Positions 25,032 through 34,184 of a stretch of 64,000 nucleotides of DNA are shown here, piece by piece. Origin of the DNA: Mesonia maritima. GTDB taxonomy: Bacteria; Bacteroidota; Bacteroidia; Flavobacteriales; Flavobacteriaceae. The stretch spans positions 558,001 to 622,000 of the forward strand of contig NZ_JBHLUA010000012.1 of NCBI RefSeq assembly GCF_042433895.1, read 5' to 3'. Within the stretch, counting starts at the first letter, position 1. The number at the start of each line of letters is the position of its first letter. A program made the translations under genes and the position numbers. The notes under the pieces are model-generated. The model was not told the origin of the DNA. It did no database searches and was given only the letters and a program-made list of their open reading frames with translations.

Positions 25032-26021
25032 TCACGAAATTAATTTGGCAGCATGTTTTGCAAAATAAGTAGCTACAAAGTCAGCTCCCGCTCTTTTTAT
25101 GGCAGTAAGTTGCTCTAAAACAACAGTATCGTGATCTAACCAACCTTTTTCTGAAGCGGCTTTAATCATTGCATACTCGCCGCTTACTTGATAAACCGAT
25201 ATTGGCACATTTACCGTATTTTTTATATCGCGTACAATATCTAAATAACACAAACCCGGTTTTATCATCACAATATCGGCGCCTTCTTCAATATCCATCA
25301 AGGTTTCTTTAATTGCTTCATCACGATTTGCCGGATCCATTTGGTAGGTTTTTTTATCCTTCGGAATATTTTGCGCATCTACCGGAGCAGAATCTAAGGC
25401 ATCGCGAAACGGACCGTAAAAAGCGGAAGCGTATTTTGCGCTGTAACTCATAATTCCAGTGTTGATAAAACCTTCTTGTTCTAATAACTGACGCATAATT
25501 AAAATTCTGCCATCCATCATATCGCTTGGTGCTACCAAATCGGCTCCTGCTTTTGCATGCGAAAGTGCCATTTGCGCCAAAGCTTGAACAGATTCGTCAT
25601 TTAATATTTTTCCGTTTTCAATAATTCCATCGTGACCATACATTGAATACGGATCTAAAGCCACATCGGTCATTACCACCATTTCAGGAACAGCATCTTT
25701 TACTGTTTTTATGGCGCGTTGCATTAACCCGTCAGGATTTACGGCTTCTTTACCTTGATTATCTTTTAAGTTTTCTTCAACTTTTACAAAAAGCAACACC
25801 GATTTTATGCCGAGACTCCATAATTCTTTTACTTCTTCCTGAAGCAAATCTAAACTGAATCTATAATAACCCGGCATTGATGCGATTTCTTCTTTTTTAT
25901 TTTTTCCTTCCACGATAAAAAGTGGCGCTTGAAAATCGTTTGGTGTTAAAAAATTTTCTCTCACCAAACTTCTCATCGCTTCATTGGTGCGTAATCTTCT
26001 ATTTCTATTTAATGGGAACAT
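25032..26021 (-). CDS. hemB: Porphobilinogen synthase (delta-aminolevulinate dehydratase)
   Basis: HemB condenses two 5-aminolevulinate molecules to porphobilinogen. The 329-residue product has the two active-site lysine regions, MSYSAKYASAFYGPFRD and MIKPGLCYLDIV. The metal-site segment reads DVALDPYSMYGHDG, with aspartate and alanine where zinc enzymes have cysteines, so this is the magnesium/potassium-type enzyme. It is the most distal haem gene of the leftward cluster and is separated from hemF by the four-helix-bundle gene. Confidence 0.97.
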   Translation of the reverse strand: MFPLNRNRRLRTNEAMRSLVRENFLTPNDFQAPLFIVEGKNKKEEIASMPGYYRFSLDLLQEEVKELWSLGIKSVLLFVKVEENLKDNQGKEAVNPDGLMQRAIKTVKDAVPEMVVMTDVALDPYSMYGHDGIIENGKILNDESVQALAQMALSHAKAGADLVAPSDMMDGRILIMRQLLEQEGFINTGIMSYSAKYASAFYGPFRDALDSAPVDAQNIPKDKKTYQMDPANRDEAIKETLMDIEEGADIVMIKPGLCYLDIVRDIKNTVNVPISVYQVSGEYAMIKAASEKGWLDHDTVVLEQLTAIKRAGADFVATYFAKHAAKLIS

Positions 26022-26029
26022 AGTATTTT

Positions 26030-26062
26030 AGCGTTTAGCTATTAGCAATGAGCTTTTAGCTT
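26030..26062. repeat. TAGC-rich flanking repeat, left side of the four-helix-bundle gene
   Basis: The stretch reads GCGTTTAGCTATTAGCAATG followed by AGCTTTTAGC, built from the short module AGCTATTAGC/AGCTTTTAGC. It includes the stop codon of the bundle gene. A related stretch of the same modules flanks the other end at 26421-26457. Confidence 0.6.
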
Positions 26063-26409
26063 GTTATTTTTTGTATTAAAGCGTTTAGCATTTTTTTAAT
26101 TTCTTCTATTTCTGAAAGAAATTTATTTCCGATTTTTTGATTGATAAATCCAAGATCGATGCTAAGTATAAGTTGGTATTCTAATTCATTAGCAGAACCA
26201 AAAGCAATATAAAGAAATCTGGTAAAATCTTTTTCTGATTTTCTTCCGCAGCCTTCAGCAATATTTGTTGGAATTGAACTAGAAGACCTTTTCATTTGAC
26301 TTACTAAATTGAATAGCTCTTCTTTAGGAAAATTATTTGTTAGTTTATAAATATCGAGTGTTAGTTGATGTCCTTTTTTCCAAACTAAATAATTTTTATA
26401 ATTCCTCAT
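26056..26409 (-). CDS. Four-helix-bundle protein (S23/IVP family)
   Basis: The 117-residue product belongs to the family first seen in 23S rRNA intervening sequences and related to the Avd protein of diversity-generating retroelements. The signature segments are YLVWKKGHQLTLDIYKLTNN and SSSSIPTNIAEGCGRKS, followed by FLYIAFGSANELEYQL. It lies between hemF and hemB, which it does not resemble in function, and both ends carry TAGC-rich repeats. The family's biochemical role is unknown; basic residues fit binding of nucleic acid. Confidence 0.9.
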   Translation of the reverse strand: MRNYKNYLVWKKGHQLTLDIYKLTNNFPKEELFNLVSQMKRSSSSIPTNIAEGCGRKSEKDFTRFLYIAFGSANELEYQLILSIDLGFINQKIGNKFLSEIEEIKKMLNALIQKITS

Positions 26410-26420
26410 TAGTACTTTCT

Positions 26421-26457
26421 TTTTTAGCTAATAGCTTAAAGCCAATTGCTGAAAGCT
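26421..26457. repeat. TAGC-rich flanking repeat, right side of the four-helix-bundle gene
   Basis: The stretch reads TTTTTAGCTAATAGCTTAAA then GCCAATTGCTGAAAGC and lies between the bundle gene start and the hemF stop. It shares the AGCTATTAGC-type module with the left flank in inverted, imperfect form. Confidence 0.6.
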
Positions 26458-26460
26458 ACT

Positions 26461-27372
26461 TCAAACCCAATCTTTGGGATTTTTCAGCACATCTACCAAC
26501 TTTTCTTCTTCACTTCCTTTTTCGGGATGATGATCATATTGCCATTGAACTTTTGGTGGTAAACTCATAAGAATACTTTCTATTCTTCCGTTGGTTTTTA
26601 AGCCGAATAAAGTGCCTTTATCATGCACTAAATTGAATTCCACATAGCGACCTCTTCTAATTTCTTGCCAGTTTTTTTGCACTTCAGTAAAAGTTGAATT
26701 TTTTCGTTTTTCAACAATAGGAACATAAGCTTCTAAAAAACTGTCGCCAACTTCGGTTACAAAATTATACCAATCTTCAATAGTTTTTTCTTCTGAAGCT
26801 TTTAAATAATCAAAGAACAAACCGCCAATTCCGCGAGCTTCATCACGATGCGCATTCCAAAAATATTCGTCGCATTTCTTTTTATATTCAGAATAGAAAG
26901 CTTTGTCATGTTCATCACACGCATTTTTGGAAACTTGATGAAAATGTTTCGCGTCTTCTTCAACTAAATAATAAGGCGTTAAATCTTGTCCGCCGCCAAA
27001 CCACTGATCGATCACATTTCCTTCTTTATCATACATTTCAAAATAGCGCCAATTTGCGTGAACAGTAGGAACCATTGGACTTTTTGGATGAATAACTAAA
27101 CTTAATCCGCAGGCGAAAAAATTAACATCGCCAACCTGAAAATATTTTTGCATCGCCGGTGCTAATGGACCGTGAACTGCCGAAATATTAACGCCGCCTT
27201 TTTCAAAAACATTTCCATTTTCAATAACGCGGGTTCTTCCGCCGCCGCCTTCTTCACGTTCCCAAAGATCTTCTTGAAATTTAGATTTTCCGTCTATTTC
27301 TTCCAGTTTAGTACAAATACGATCTTGTAAATTTTGTATATATGCGTAAAATTTATCTTTCATCATTTTCAA
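26461..27372 (-). CDS. hemF: Oxygen-dependent coproporphyrinogen III oxidase
   Basis: HemF converts coproporphyrinogen III to protoporphyrinogen IX with oxygen. The 303-residue length fits. Conserved parts include GGGGRTRVIENGNVFEKGGV, VHANWRYFEMYD, WFGGGQDLTPYY and GRYVEFNLVHDKGT. Starts are possible at 27372, 27366 and 27363; all overlap the end of the DUF6973-like gene, which points to translational coupling. An aerobic life style is implied; no hemN is present in the window. Confidence 0.97.
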   Translation of the reverse strand: MKMMKDKFYAYIQNLQDRICTKLEEIDGKSKFQEDLWEREEGGGGRTRVIENGNVFEKGGVNISAVHGPLAPAMQKYFQVGDVNFFACGLSLVIHPKSPMVPTVHANWRYFEMYDKEGNVIDQWFGGGQDLTPYYLVEEDAKHFHQVSKNACDEHDKAFYSEYKKKCDEYFWNAHRDEARGIGGLFFDYLKASEEKTIEDWYNFVTEVGDSFLEAYVPIVEKRKNSTFTEVQKNWQEIRRGRYVEFNLVHDKGTLFGLKTNGRIESILMSLPPKVQWQYDHHPEKGSEEEKLVDVLKNPKDWV

Positions 27373-27844
27373 TATAAATCAGGTTACTCGGGTTCACTTG
27401 AGCTTCTTTTTCAGTTGAAATTTTTAAGGAATTTTTCATATATTTTTCTAAAGCAGGAATAATTTTTTCTTTACTTATTTTTTGCTGAAAAAGTTTTCTT
27501 CCAATTTTATTATTGTGCAAATCCATTGTTTTGGCTAAAGTTTGATTTGGTGAAAGTTTTTCGTGTAAATCGGTAATTTTTATCGTCCAATTTATTGACT
27601 TTTCTACAGAATTATTTCTTCCGAAACATTTTTCAGCAATTAAAAAATTCCATAACGCATGCCGAAAAGCGTTGGCTTTGTTGTTTTTATGATGCGATTT
27701 GCCAAATTTTTCATCACAAATTTTTAGCGTTTCTTTTGTGGCTTTATAGGTTGGCAAAATATAAAAGGGATTTTTTAAAAGCGTTTTCGATAAAACAAAA
27801 AGTTGTTTTAATTTAAAACGCTTTATAGTCTCCCAGATTTTCAT
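27353..27844 (-). CDS. DUF6973-like protein within the haem operon
   Basis: The 163-residue protein has the pattern NAFRHALWNFLIA, then KITDLHEKLSP and MDLHNNKIGRKLF, with conserved His and Asp residues as in the DUF6973 family. No signal peptide or membrane helix is clear. It starts directly after hemE (one base before the hemE stop region) and overlaps hemF by 20 bases, so it is firmly part of the haem transcript. Its role there is unknown; the His/Asp pattern could form a metal or catalytic site. Confidence 0.75.
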   Translation of the reverse strand: MKIWETIKRFKLKQLFVLSKTLLKNPFYILPTYKATKETLKICDEKFGKSHHKNNKANAFRHALWNFLIAEKCFGRNNSVEKSINWTIKITDLHEKLSPNQTLAKTMDLHNNKIGRKLFQQKISKEKIIPALEKYMKNSLKISTEKEAQVNPSNLIYIENDER

Positions 27845-28873
27845 TTATCGAGGTTGCCACTCTTTAACCGCATCTACAAAAGCTTTTGCATTTTCTACCG
27901 GAATATTAGGTAAAATTCCGTGCCCTAAATTTACAATGTAACGGTCTTTCCCAAATTCATCGATCATTTGGTGCACCATCGATTTTATTTCTCGAGGTGG
28001 TGAAAATAAACGAGAAGGATCAAAATTACCTTGCAAGGTGATGTTTCCGCCACTTAAATAGCGTGCATTTCTAGCGGAACACGTCCAATCTACACCTAGT
28101 GCCGAAGCGCCAGATTCGCTCATTTCTTTTAGAGCAAACCAACAACCTTTTCCGAAAGCAATTACCGGAACTTCATCTTTTAACGCATCGATAATTTGTT
28201 GCATATATTTCCACGAAAATTCTTGATAATCGGTTGGCGAAAGCATTCCGCCCCAAGAATCGAAAAGTTGAACGGCATCTACGCCGGCTTCTACTTTTCC
28301 TTTTAAATAAGCAATTGTGGTGTCTGTAATTTTCTGTAATAAAATATGCGCAGCCATTGGGCGTTTAAAGCAAAATTCTTTGGCTTTGTCAAAGTTTTTA
28401 GAACCTTGACCTTGCACTAAATAACAAAGAATTGTCCACGGAGAACCGGCAAAACCAATTAGTGGAACTTCATCGTTCAATTCTTTTTTAGTCATTTTTA
28501 TTGCTTCGTAAACATAGCCTAATTCTTCATACACGTCAGGAATTCGAATATCATTTACTTGAACAGGTGTACGAATAGGATCTGGTAAAAAAGGACCAAC
28601 GCCGGGTTTCATTTCAATTTCAATTCCCATTGCTTGCGGAACGACGAGAATATCGCTGAATAAAATAGCCGCATCGGTGCCGACTTGATGAATTGGCATT
28701 ACCGTAATTTCTGTAGCTAATTCCGGAGTTCTGCAACGTGTAAAGAAATCGTATTTTTCTTTCAGTTTCATAAAATCGGGTAGGTAACGTCCTGCTTGAC
28801 GCATCATCCAAACCGGTGGACGTTCTACGACTTCGCCTTTTAGGGCTTTTAAAAATAAATCGTTTTTAATCAT
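27845..28873 (-). CDS. hemE: Uroporphyrinogen decarboxylase
   Basis: HemE removes four carboxyl groups from uroporphyrinogen III to give coproporphyrinogen III. The 342-residue protein begins with the signature PPVWMMRQAGRYLPDF and contains GFAGSPWTILCYLVQG and FDSWGGMLSP. Its start overlaps the 3' end of hemD by eight bases. Confidence 0.97.
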   Translation of the reverse strand: MIKNDLFLKALKGEVVERPPVWMMRQAGRYLPDFMKLKEKYDFFTRCRTPELATEITVMPIHQVGTDAAILFSDILVVPQAMGIEIEMKPGVGPFLPDPIRTPVQVNDIRIPDVYEELGYVYEAIKMTKKELNDEVPLIGFAGSPWTILCYLVQGQGSKNFDKAKEFCFKRPMAAHILLQKITDTTIAYLKGKVEAGVDAVQLFDSWGGMLSPTDYQEFSWKYMQQIIDALKDEVPVIAFGKGCWFALKEMSESGASALGVDWTCSARNARYLSGGNITLQGNFDPSRLFSPPREIKSMVHQMIDEFGKDRYIVNLGHGILPNIPVENAKAFVDAVKEWQPR

Positions 28874-29516
28874 TTCTATATTTTTTTACCACTTGTACGA
28901 TTACATTTTCGACCGTGGGTTGATTTGCAATTATAATTTTATTTGTATGTTTTTTTGCTTCGCTAGCGGTAGTTTTACCAATACAAAAAGCGGTTGAACT
29001 TTTCATTGAATTTTGCTTAGTAAAACTTTGCACAGCACTTGGACTAAAAAATAAAATGCCGTCGAATTCTTGTTGAAATTTTTTCGGGTTGAGTTCTGTT
29101 TTATATACTTCAATTTCTTCAACTTTAATATTGTTTTGCTGAAGTTGTTGCGGAAGCTCGTTTCGTCGTTTGTTTCCGCAGAAAAAAGTAAAGGATTTTT
29201 CTGAATGTTTTTCTATAATTTTTTCAGCAAGTTCTTGAGCATTTTCGGCTTTTTCAAGAATTTGTATGTTATGATCGGTTAATAGTTTTGCGGTTTTACT
29301 GCCAACTACAAATGCATTTTTAATAGTAGTGTTATGTTGAATCGCTTTCCACGCATTTTTACTGGTAATAATAGCATTTTCTACACTTTTTGGCAGCGAT
29401 AAATTCTGAGCAAAAAAAATCTTGATCGCATTATATTCTACAATGCTAATGTTGGCATTGAGTAATAATTCGGTTTGATTTTTTTCAAGTTTTTTAGTTG
29501 TCAGAACGGTTGGCAT
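28866..29516 (-). CDS. hemD: Uroporphyrinogen-III synthase
   Basis: HemD closes hydroxymethylbilane to uroporphyrinogen III with inversion of ring D. This family is poorly conserved; the call rests on the 216-residue length, the two-lobed pattern with VVGSKTAKLL in the middle and FFSPSAVQSFTKQ followed by FCIGKTTASEAKK near the end, and position between ktrA and hemE. It overlaps hemE by eight bases and ktrA by 23. Confidence 0.9.
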   Translation of the reverse strand: MPTVLTTKKLEKNQTELLLNANISIVEYNAIKIFFAQNLSLPKSVENAIITSKNAWKAIQHNTTIKNAFVVGSKTAKLLTDHNIQILEKAENAQELAEKIIEKHSEKSFTFFCGNKRRNELPQQLQQNNIKVEEIEVYKTELNPKKFQQEFDGILFFSPSAVQSFTKQNSMKSSTAFCIGKTTASEAKKHTNKIIIANQPTVENVIVQVVKKYRND

Positions 29517-30198
29517 GATTTTTTAAATATTTTTCGATGTCACTATTTTTTCCGAAAACTACTAAAACGTCTCTTTTTTGAAAAACGGTATCTGGTTTTG
29601 GCATTCCGATAACTTCTTGTTTTTCAGATTTTCTTCCAATAAGATTGGTGTATTCTTTTTTCCGCAGAATGGTAATGATGTTCAATTTATATTTTTCACG
29701 GAAATTAGATTCTATCAATTTTTTTCCTATTAAAGAATCACAAACCGATACTTCAGAAACTAAATAATCGTCGTCGATTTCAAAATTATCAATACTTCCT
29801 TTTAGATTGATTTTTTTAGTTAATCTTTCAGCGTATTCTTGTTCAGGATGAATAATCTGGTCGACATCCATCGCTTCTAAAATTGTATCTTGGATGGCAG
29901 AAGCCGAACGTGTAATTATACGGGCTTCAGTTATTTTTTTTACAATCGCAGTACTCATTAACGCGGCACCTTCATGTTCGCCAATTGCCACGATCACAAC
30001 ATCGGTATTTTTAAGCGGTAAAGAATGATAAGCATTTTCATTGGTTGCATCCATTGAAACAGCGTGCGATACTTTTTCTTTTATAAGCTCGATTTTTTCG
30101 AGGTTGTTATCGGCAGCAATAACTTCATTACCCGAGTCGGCAAGATGAACCGCTAACGACATTCCAAAATTTCCGAGACCTATGACGACAATTTTCAT
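29494..30198 (-). CDS. ktrA: Potassium uptake regulatory subunit KtrA/TrkA
   Basis: The 234-residue cytosolic RCK protein gates the potassium channel subunit encoded just upstream. The Rossmann motif VIGLGNFGMSLAVHLADSG at the N-terminus binds nucleotide, and the acidic AADNN ends strand two; a C-terminal RCK_C domain follows (VSEVSVCDSLIGKKLIES). The last 23 bases overlap hemD, and ktrB is eight bases away on the other side. Confidence 0.93.
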   Translation of the reverse strand: MKIVVIGLGNFGMSLAVHLADSGNEVIAADNNLEKIELIKEKVSHAVSMDATNENAYHSLPLKNTDVVIVAIGEHEGAALMSTAIVKKITEARIITRSASAIQDTILEAMDVDQIIHPEQEYAERLTKKINLKGSIDNFEIDDDYLVSEVSVCDSLIGKKLIESNFREKYKLNIITILRKKEYTNLIGRKSEKQEVIGMPKPDTVFQKRDVLVVFGKNSDIEKYLKNHANRSDN

Positions 30199-30206
30199 AA
30201 TTCAGC

Positions 30207-31952
30207 TTAGTTAATTAAAATATTTTCTTTTGGATAGGTGTATTCTTTGGTATTTACACTTTTTAGAATACCGATCATTAAATTGATTAAACCTATTCTT
30301 CCAAAGAACATTAAAAATACAACAACATATTTACTTGCTTCACTAAGTTCGGGTGTTATTCCGAGAGATAAACCGACGGTGCTGTAAGCTGAAAAAACTT
30401 CAAAAGCAATATCGACTAACGCCAAGTTGGGATTAAAAATTATAAGCAACAAAATACCGGTACTAATAGAAGCTAAGGAAATGGAAATAATTGCAAATGC
30501 TCGCTGAACAGCTTCTTTTGCTACTCTGCGTGTTCCTATTTCAATATTAGGTTTATCTCTTGCGATTGAAAACACGTTTAAGGTAGCAAGCGCAAAAGTA
30601 GTGGTTTTTATTCCCCCACCGGTTGACGCTGGTGAAGCTCCAATCCACATTAAAAACATCATAAATAAAATACCGGGAAGCGTAAAATTATTCATGTCTG
30701 CTGTGTTAAAACCTGCTGTTCTTGTTGTTACTGAAGAAAACATGGCAGTAGTAAACTTTCCGAAAACGGTCGAATGTTCCACAAGGTTGGTTTCCTGTTC
30801 AGAAAAAAGAAAGAAAACCGTTCCCGCAGTAATTAAAATGATAGTGGTATAGATTACAATTTTTGTATTTAAGGTAATCATTCGCGATAAAAACTTTTTC
30901 TTATGCAAGTTGAAAATATTCAGAAAAAATTGTTTTGCATATTGAATAAAATTAGAAGCAATAGTATAGCCTAAACCGCCAAAAATAATTAAAATCATCA
31001 CTACCCATTGCATATAATAATTAAACCGTAAACCTTCAGCATATAATCCTGTGGAAGACGTGGAAAATCCAGCGTTACAATATGCTGAAATCGCGTGAAA
31101 AACAGCAAAAAAGCTCCGGTCTTTAAAACTCTCTACTCCTTGTAAAGATGAATAAATAAGCAACGCGCCGATTGCTTCAACAATTAGAGAAAACACTACT
31201 ATTCGCATTGCGGTTTGCATAATACTACTTAGTTTTTCATGCCCCAAAATATCTTTCATAAAAAGGCTTTCTTTAAAGGAAGCGCCACTTTTAAAAAAAT
31301 AGGCAAAAAAGGAAGTAAAAGTTAACATTCCCAACCCGCCAAGCTGAAACAAAACCATAATAATTGTTTGGCCGAAAGGTGTGAAATCTTTCGCGGTATC
31401 GAGCACGATTAAACCGGTTACTGCAACAGCGCTGGTTGAGGTAAATAAAGCGTCAACAAACGAAATCCCGTTAACGGTTGCCGCTGGAAGCATCAATAAA
31501 AAAGTTCCGCAGAGCGCAATTACAGCGAAACTTCCTACAAATAATATTGCCGGATTAAAATAGAGGTCATAAATTCTTCGAACTAATAATGTAAGCCGAA
31601 TAAAAAAGTAAACCAGTAATCCATATTCTATGACATAACGTTGCTGAAAAAAGGTTTCGGCAAAGGAATGTGAGTAATTCAGAAAAATTAAAATAAGCTC
31701 TAAAACAATGAGCGTAATAAGAATTATAAGATTAAAACGTGAAGTCCGTTTAACTTTAGTAGTATTTCTAAACGATTTGAATTTATAAAAATTGAAACCG
31801 ATAAGAGCAATTAATAAAAGCGGTAAGGCAATTAGTTTATAAAGTCGAAAATCTTTAAAACTGTGGAAGCCAAAATCAAATATTAAAAACGCCAATAAAA
31901 AGAGGTCTAAAAACCAAAGAATAATATTGGATTGCGTTAACTTATTAGGCAT
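30207..31952 (-). CDS. ktrB: Potassium transporter membrane subunit KtrB/TrkH
   Basis: The 581-residue protein is a Trk/Ktr potassium channel-like transporter with four pore repeats: TSTSAVAVTGLIVLD, YCNAGFSTSSTG, TRTAGFNTADMN and SAYSTVGLSLG each carry the selectivity-filter glycine. About 110 extra hydrophobic residues precede the core. It abuts hemC with a one-base overlap (TAATG). It pairs with ktrA downstream. Confidence 0.94.
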   Translation of the reverse strand: MPNKLTQSNIILWFLDLFLLAFLIFDFGFHSFKDFRLYKLIALPLLLIALIGFNFYKFKSFRNTTKVKRTSRFNLIILITLIVLELILIFLNYSHSFAETFFQQRYVIEYGLLVYFFIRLTLLVRRIYDLYFNPAILFVGSFAVIALCGTFLLMLPAATVNGISFVDALFTSTSAVAVTGLIVLDTAKDFTPFGQTIIMVLFQLGGLGMLTFTSFFAYFFKSGASFKESLFMKDILGHEKLSSIMQTAMRIVVFSLIVEAIGALLIYSSLQGVESFKDRSFFAVFHAISAYCNAGFSTSSTGLYAEGLRFNYYMQWVVMILIIFGGLGYTIASNFIQYAKQFFLNIFNLHKKKFLSRMITLNTKIVIYTTIILITAGTVFFLFSEQETNLVEHSTVFGKFTTAMFSSVTTRTAGFNTADMNNFTLPGILFMMFLMWIGASPASTGGGIKTTTFALATLNVFSIARDKPNIEIGTRRVAKEAVQRAFAIISISLASISTGILLLIIFNPNLALVDIAFEVFSAYSTVGLSLGITPELSEASKYVVVFLMFFGRIGLINLMIGILKSVNTKEYTYPKENILIN

Positions 31953-32869
31953 TAACTATTCAATTTAGCTTTGATGGAATCCATCAATTTTTTTCCACCC
32001 TTTGAAAGTATAGAATTTGCAGCTTCTCGCCCTTTATTTTTGTAATTTTTTAAGGAAAAAGTGCTTTTTTCTTCAAATTTCTGTGTTCCATCTAAACTGA
32101 ATAAGGCTCCGTGAAACGATACTTCATCGTTTTCAACTGTGGCTAAAGCTCCAATTGGCGCGGTACAACCGCCTTCTAACACTTTTAAAAACTCACGTTC
32201 TATATGAACGCAAATAGAAGTTTCTTCATCATTTAAATGTACCAAAGCTTTTCTAGAGAAATTATCATCTTCATTTGCAACAACTAACATTGCGCCTTGC
32301 GCCGGCGCAGGAATCATCCAATCTAAATCGATAAAGTTCTCAGGTTTTAAGTGAATACGTTCTAAACCTGCCGCTGCAAAAATAGCTCCGTTCCAATTAT
32401 TATCGTTTAATTTTTGCATTCGCGTATTTACATTTCCACGTAAATTCACGACGGAATGTGCCGGATATTTATGCAGCCATTGCGCTTTTCGGCGTAAACT
32501 TCCGGTTGCGATAATACCGTTTTCTTCGTTTAAAAAATCGGTTCCTTTATGAATTAAAATATCAAGCGTATTGGCTCTGGGTAAAACGGCCGCTTCTACA
32601 ATTCCTTTAGGTAAAGCAGTTGGTACGTCTTTCATAGAATGTACTGCGATGTCAATTTTATTTTTGATCATCGCTACATCTAAAGTTTTGGTGAAAATTC
32701 CGGTAATTCCCATTTCATAAAGCGGTTGATCTAAGTTAAGATCACCGGTAGATTTTACTGGAATTAATTCGGTTTTATAGCCTAAATTTTCTAGTTTATT
32801 TTTTACAGTATTAGCTTGCCATAACGCCAATTCGCTATCGCGGGTTCCTATGCGAATAATTTTAGCCAT
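31952..32869 (-). CDS. hemC: Hydroxymethylbilane synthase (porphobilinogen deaminase)
   Basis: HemC links four porphobilinogen units to hydroxymethylbilane. The 305-residue enzyme starts with IRIGTRDSELALWQA, contains LRRKAQWLHKYP and VVNLRGNVNTRMQKL, and carries the dipyrromethane-cofactor cysteine in LEGGCTAPIGAL. It follows hemA with no gap and shares one base with ktrB. Confidence 0.97.
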   Translation of the reverse strand: MAKIIRIGTRDSELALWQANTVKNKLENLGYKTELIPVKSTGDLNLDQPLYEMGITGIFTKTLDVAMIKNKIDIAVHSMKDVPTALPKGIVEAAVLPRANTLDILIHKGTDFLNEENGIIATGSLRRKAQWLHKYPAHSVVNLRGNVNTRMQKLNDNNWNGAIFAAAGLERIHLKPENFIDLDWMIPAPAQGAMLVVANEDDNFSRKALVHLNDEETSICVHIEREFLKVLEGGCTAPIGALATVENDEVSFHGALFSLDGTQKFEEKSTFSLKNYKNKGREAANSILSKGGKKLMDSIKAKLNS

Positions 32870-34126
32870 TTAATTTCGGGTATCTTCCAGTTGAAAAACT
32901 TTTTGAATAAGTTCTAGACTTTCATCGGTAGTATTTGAATCGTCGCGAAGATGATTTGCAAACTGATTCATGATTTTTTGAATAATACGATTGCTTACAA
33001 TTTCGGCATGTTCGTTATTAAAATCAGCAATTTTTTTTCGTTGAAAATCTAACTCGGCATCTTTCATCGTGCGAAGTTTCTTTTTCAATGCTTTTATGGT
33101 TGGTGCAAATTTTCGTGTTTCCAGCCAAGCGTTAAAATCTTTACGAACTTCAGCAATAATTGCTTCTGCTTCTGGAATAAATTTCTTTCGATTTGCTAAG
33201 GTTTCATCAGTCATTTTTGAAAGATGATCTAAATGCAGCACCGTTACATTTTCTAAATCGACAACATCATCGGCAACATTTTTTGGAATCGAAAGATCTA
33301 AGATTAAGAGATTTTTTTTGGAATAAATAAGTTCTTTAGAAATCGTCGGATTTTGAGCTCCTGTAGCGACAATTAAAATATCGGTATCTCTAATTTCTGC
33401 TTGTAATTCGGCGTGATCTTTTACAATTAAATTGAATTTTCCAGCAACTTTTTCCGCTTTCCCTTTGGTTCGGTTTATAAGCGTAATGTGATCGTTTTTG
33501 GTATGTTTCACCAAATTTTCACAAGTATTTCTTCCTATTTTTCCAGTTCCGAAAAGTAAAATTTTCTTGTTCGAAACATCTTCAACTTCATTTAAAATAT
33601 ATTGAACCGAAGCAAAAGAAACTGAGGTCGCTCCTGAAGAAATTCCGGTTTCATTTTTTATACGCTTGCTCGCCTGAATTACAGAATTCACCAAACGTTC
33701 TAGAAACGGATTGGTCATTTCTTTATTTTTAGAAAGGATAAACGCGTATTTTAACTGGCTTATAATTTCAAAATCACCTAAAATCTGGCTGTCTAAGCCG
33801 GTTCCGACTTTAAAAATATGACCAATCGCTTCTTGATTTTTATAAACGTAAGCCACTTTTTCAAATTCTTCGACCGTTCCGCGTGTATGTTGACACAATA
33901 ATTTTATAAGTTGAAAAGGATGTTGCGCAAACCCGTATATTTCGGTACGATTGCAAGTAGAAGTTACCAAAATAGCGTCTATTCCGTCAGATTTTGCATC
34001 TAGAATAAGCGCTTTTTTTTGTTCTTCATCTAAACTAAAATGTCCGCGAGTATCGGCATCTGCCTTTTGATAGTTAAGACCAATAGCGTAAAATGAATTG
34101 TGTTTTGATATGTTGTAGTTCTTCAT
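32870..34126 (-). CDS. hemA: Glutamyl-tRNA reductase
   Basis: HemA reduces glutamyl-tRNA to glutamate-1-semialdehyde, the first step of C5-pathway haem synthesis. The 418-residue protein has the catalytic cysteine in VTSTCNRTEIYG (Cys 58), a NADPH-binding fold at LLFGTGKIGRNTCENL, and a C-terminal dimerisation helix region. It heads the leftward haem operon behind a TAAATTTG promoter element. The partner hemL is not in the window. Confidence 0.97.
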   Translation of the reverse strand: MKNYNISKHNSFYAIGLNYQKADADTRGHFSLDEEQKKALILDAKSDGIDAILVTSTCNRTEIYGFAQHPFQLIKLLCQHTRGTVEEFEKVAYVYKNQEAIGHIFKVGTGLDSQILGDFEIISQLKYAFILSKNKEMTNPFLERLVNSVIQASKRIKNETGISSGATSVSFASVQYILNEVEDVSNKKILLFGTGKIGRNTCENLVKHTKNDHITLINRTKGKAEKVAGKFNLIVKDHAELQAEIRDTDILIVATGAQNPTISKELIYSKKNLLILDLSIPKNVADDVVDLENVTVLHLDHLSKMTDETLANRKKFIPEAEAIIAEVRKDFNAWLETRKFAPTIKALKKKLRTMKDAELDFQRKKIADFNNEHAEIVSNRIIQKIMNQFANHLRDDSNTTDESLELIQKVFQLEDTRN

Positions 34127-34155
34127 GGAAGAATTTAGTCCAAAATAATTCGGAA

Positions 34156-34163
34156 CAAATTTA
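34156..34163 (-). promoter_or_regulatory. -7 promoter element TAAATTTG for hemA
   Basis: The reverse strand reads TAAATTTG, an exact TAnnTTTG match 29 bases before the hemA start. No TTG stands at the usual -33 distance, where instead the palindrome 34190-34205 begins a little further up. Confidence 0.5.
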
Positions 34164-34184
34164 AAACGATTGGTTTTATAAAAG

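Noticed and set aside
25020..25051. Terminator at the end of hemB
   Set aside because: TGCCAA/TTGGCA arms are present but the stem is weak and there is no T-run.
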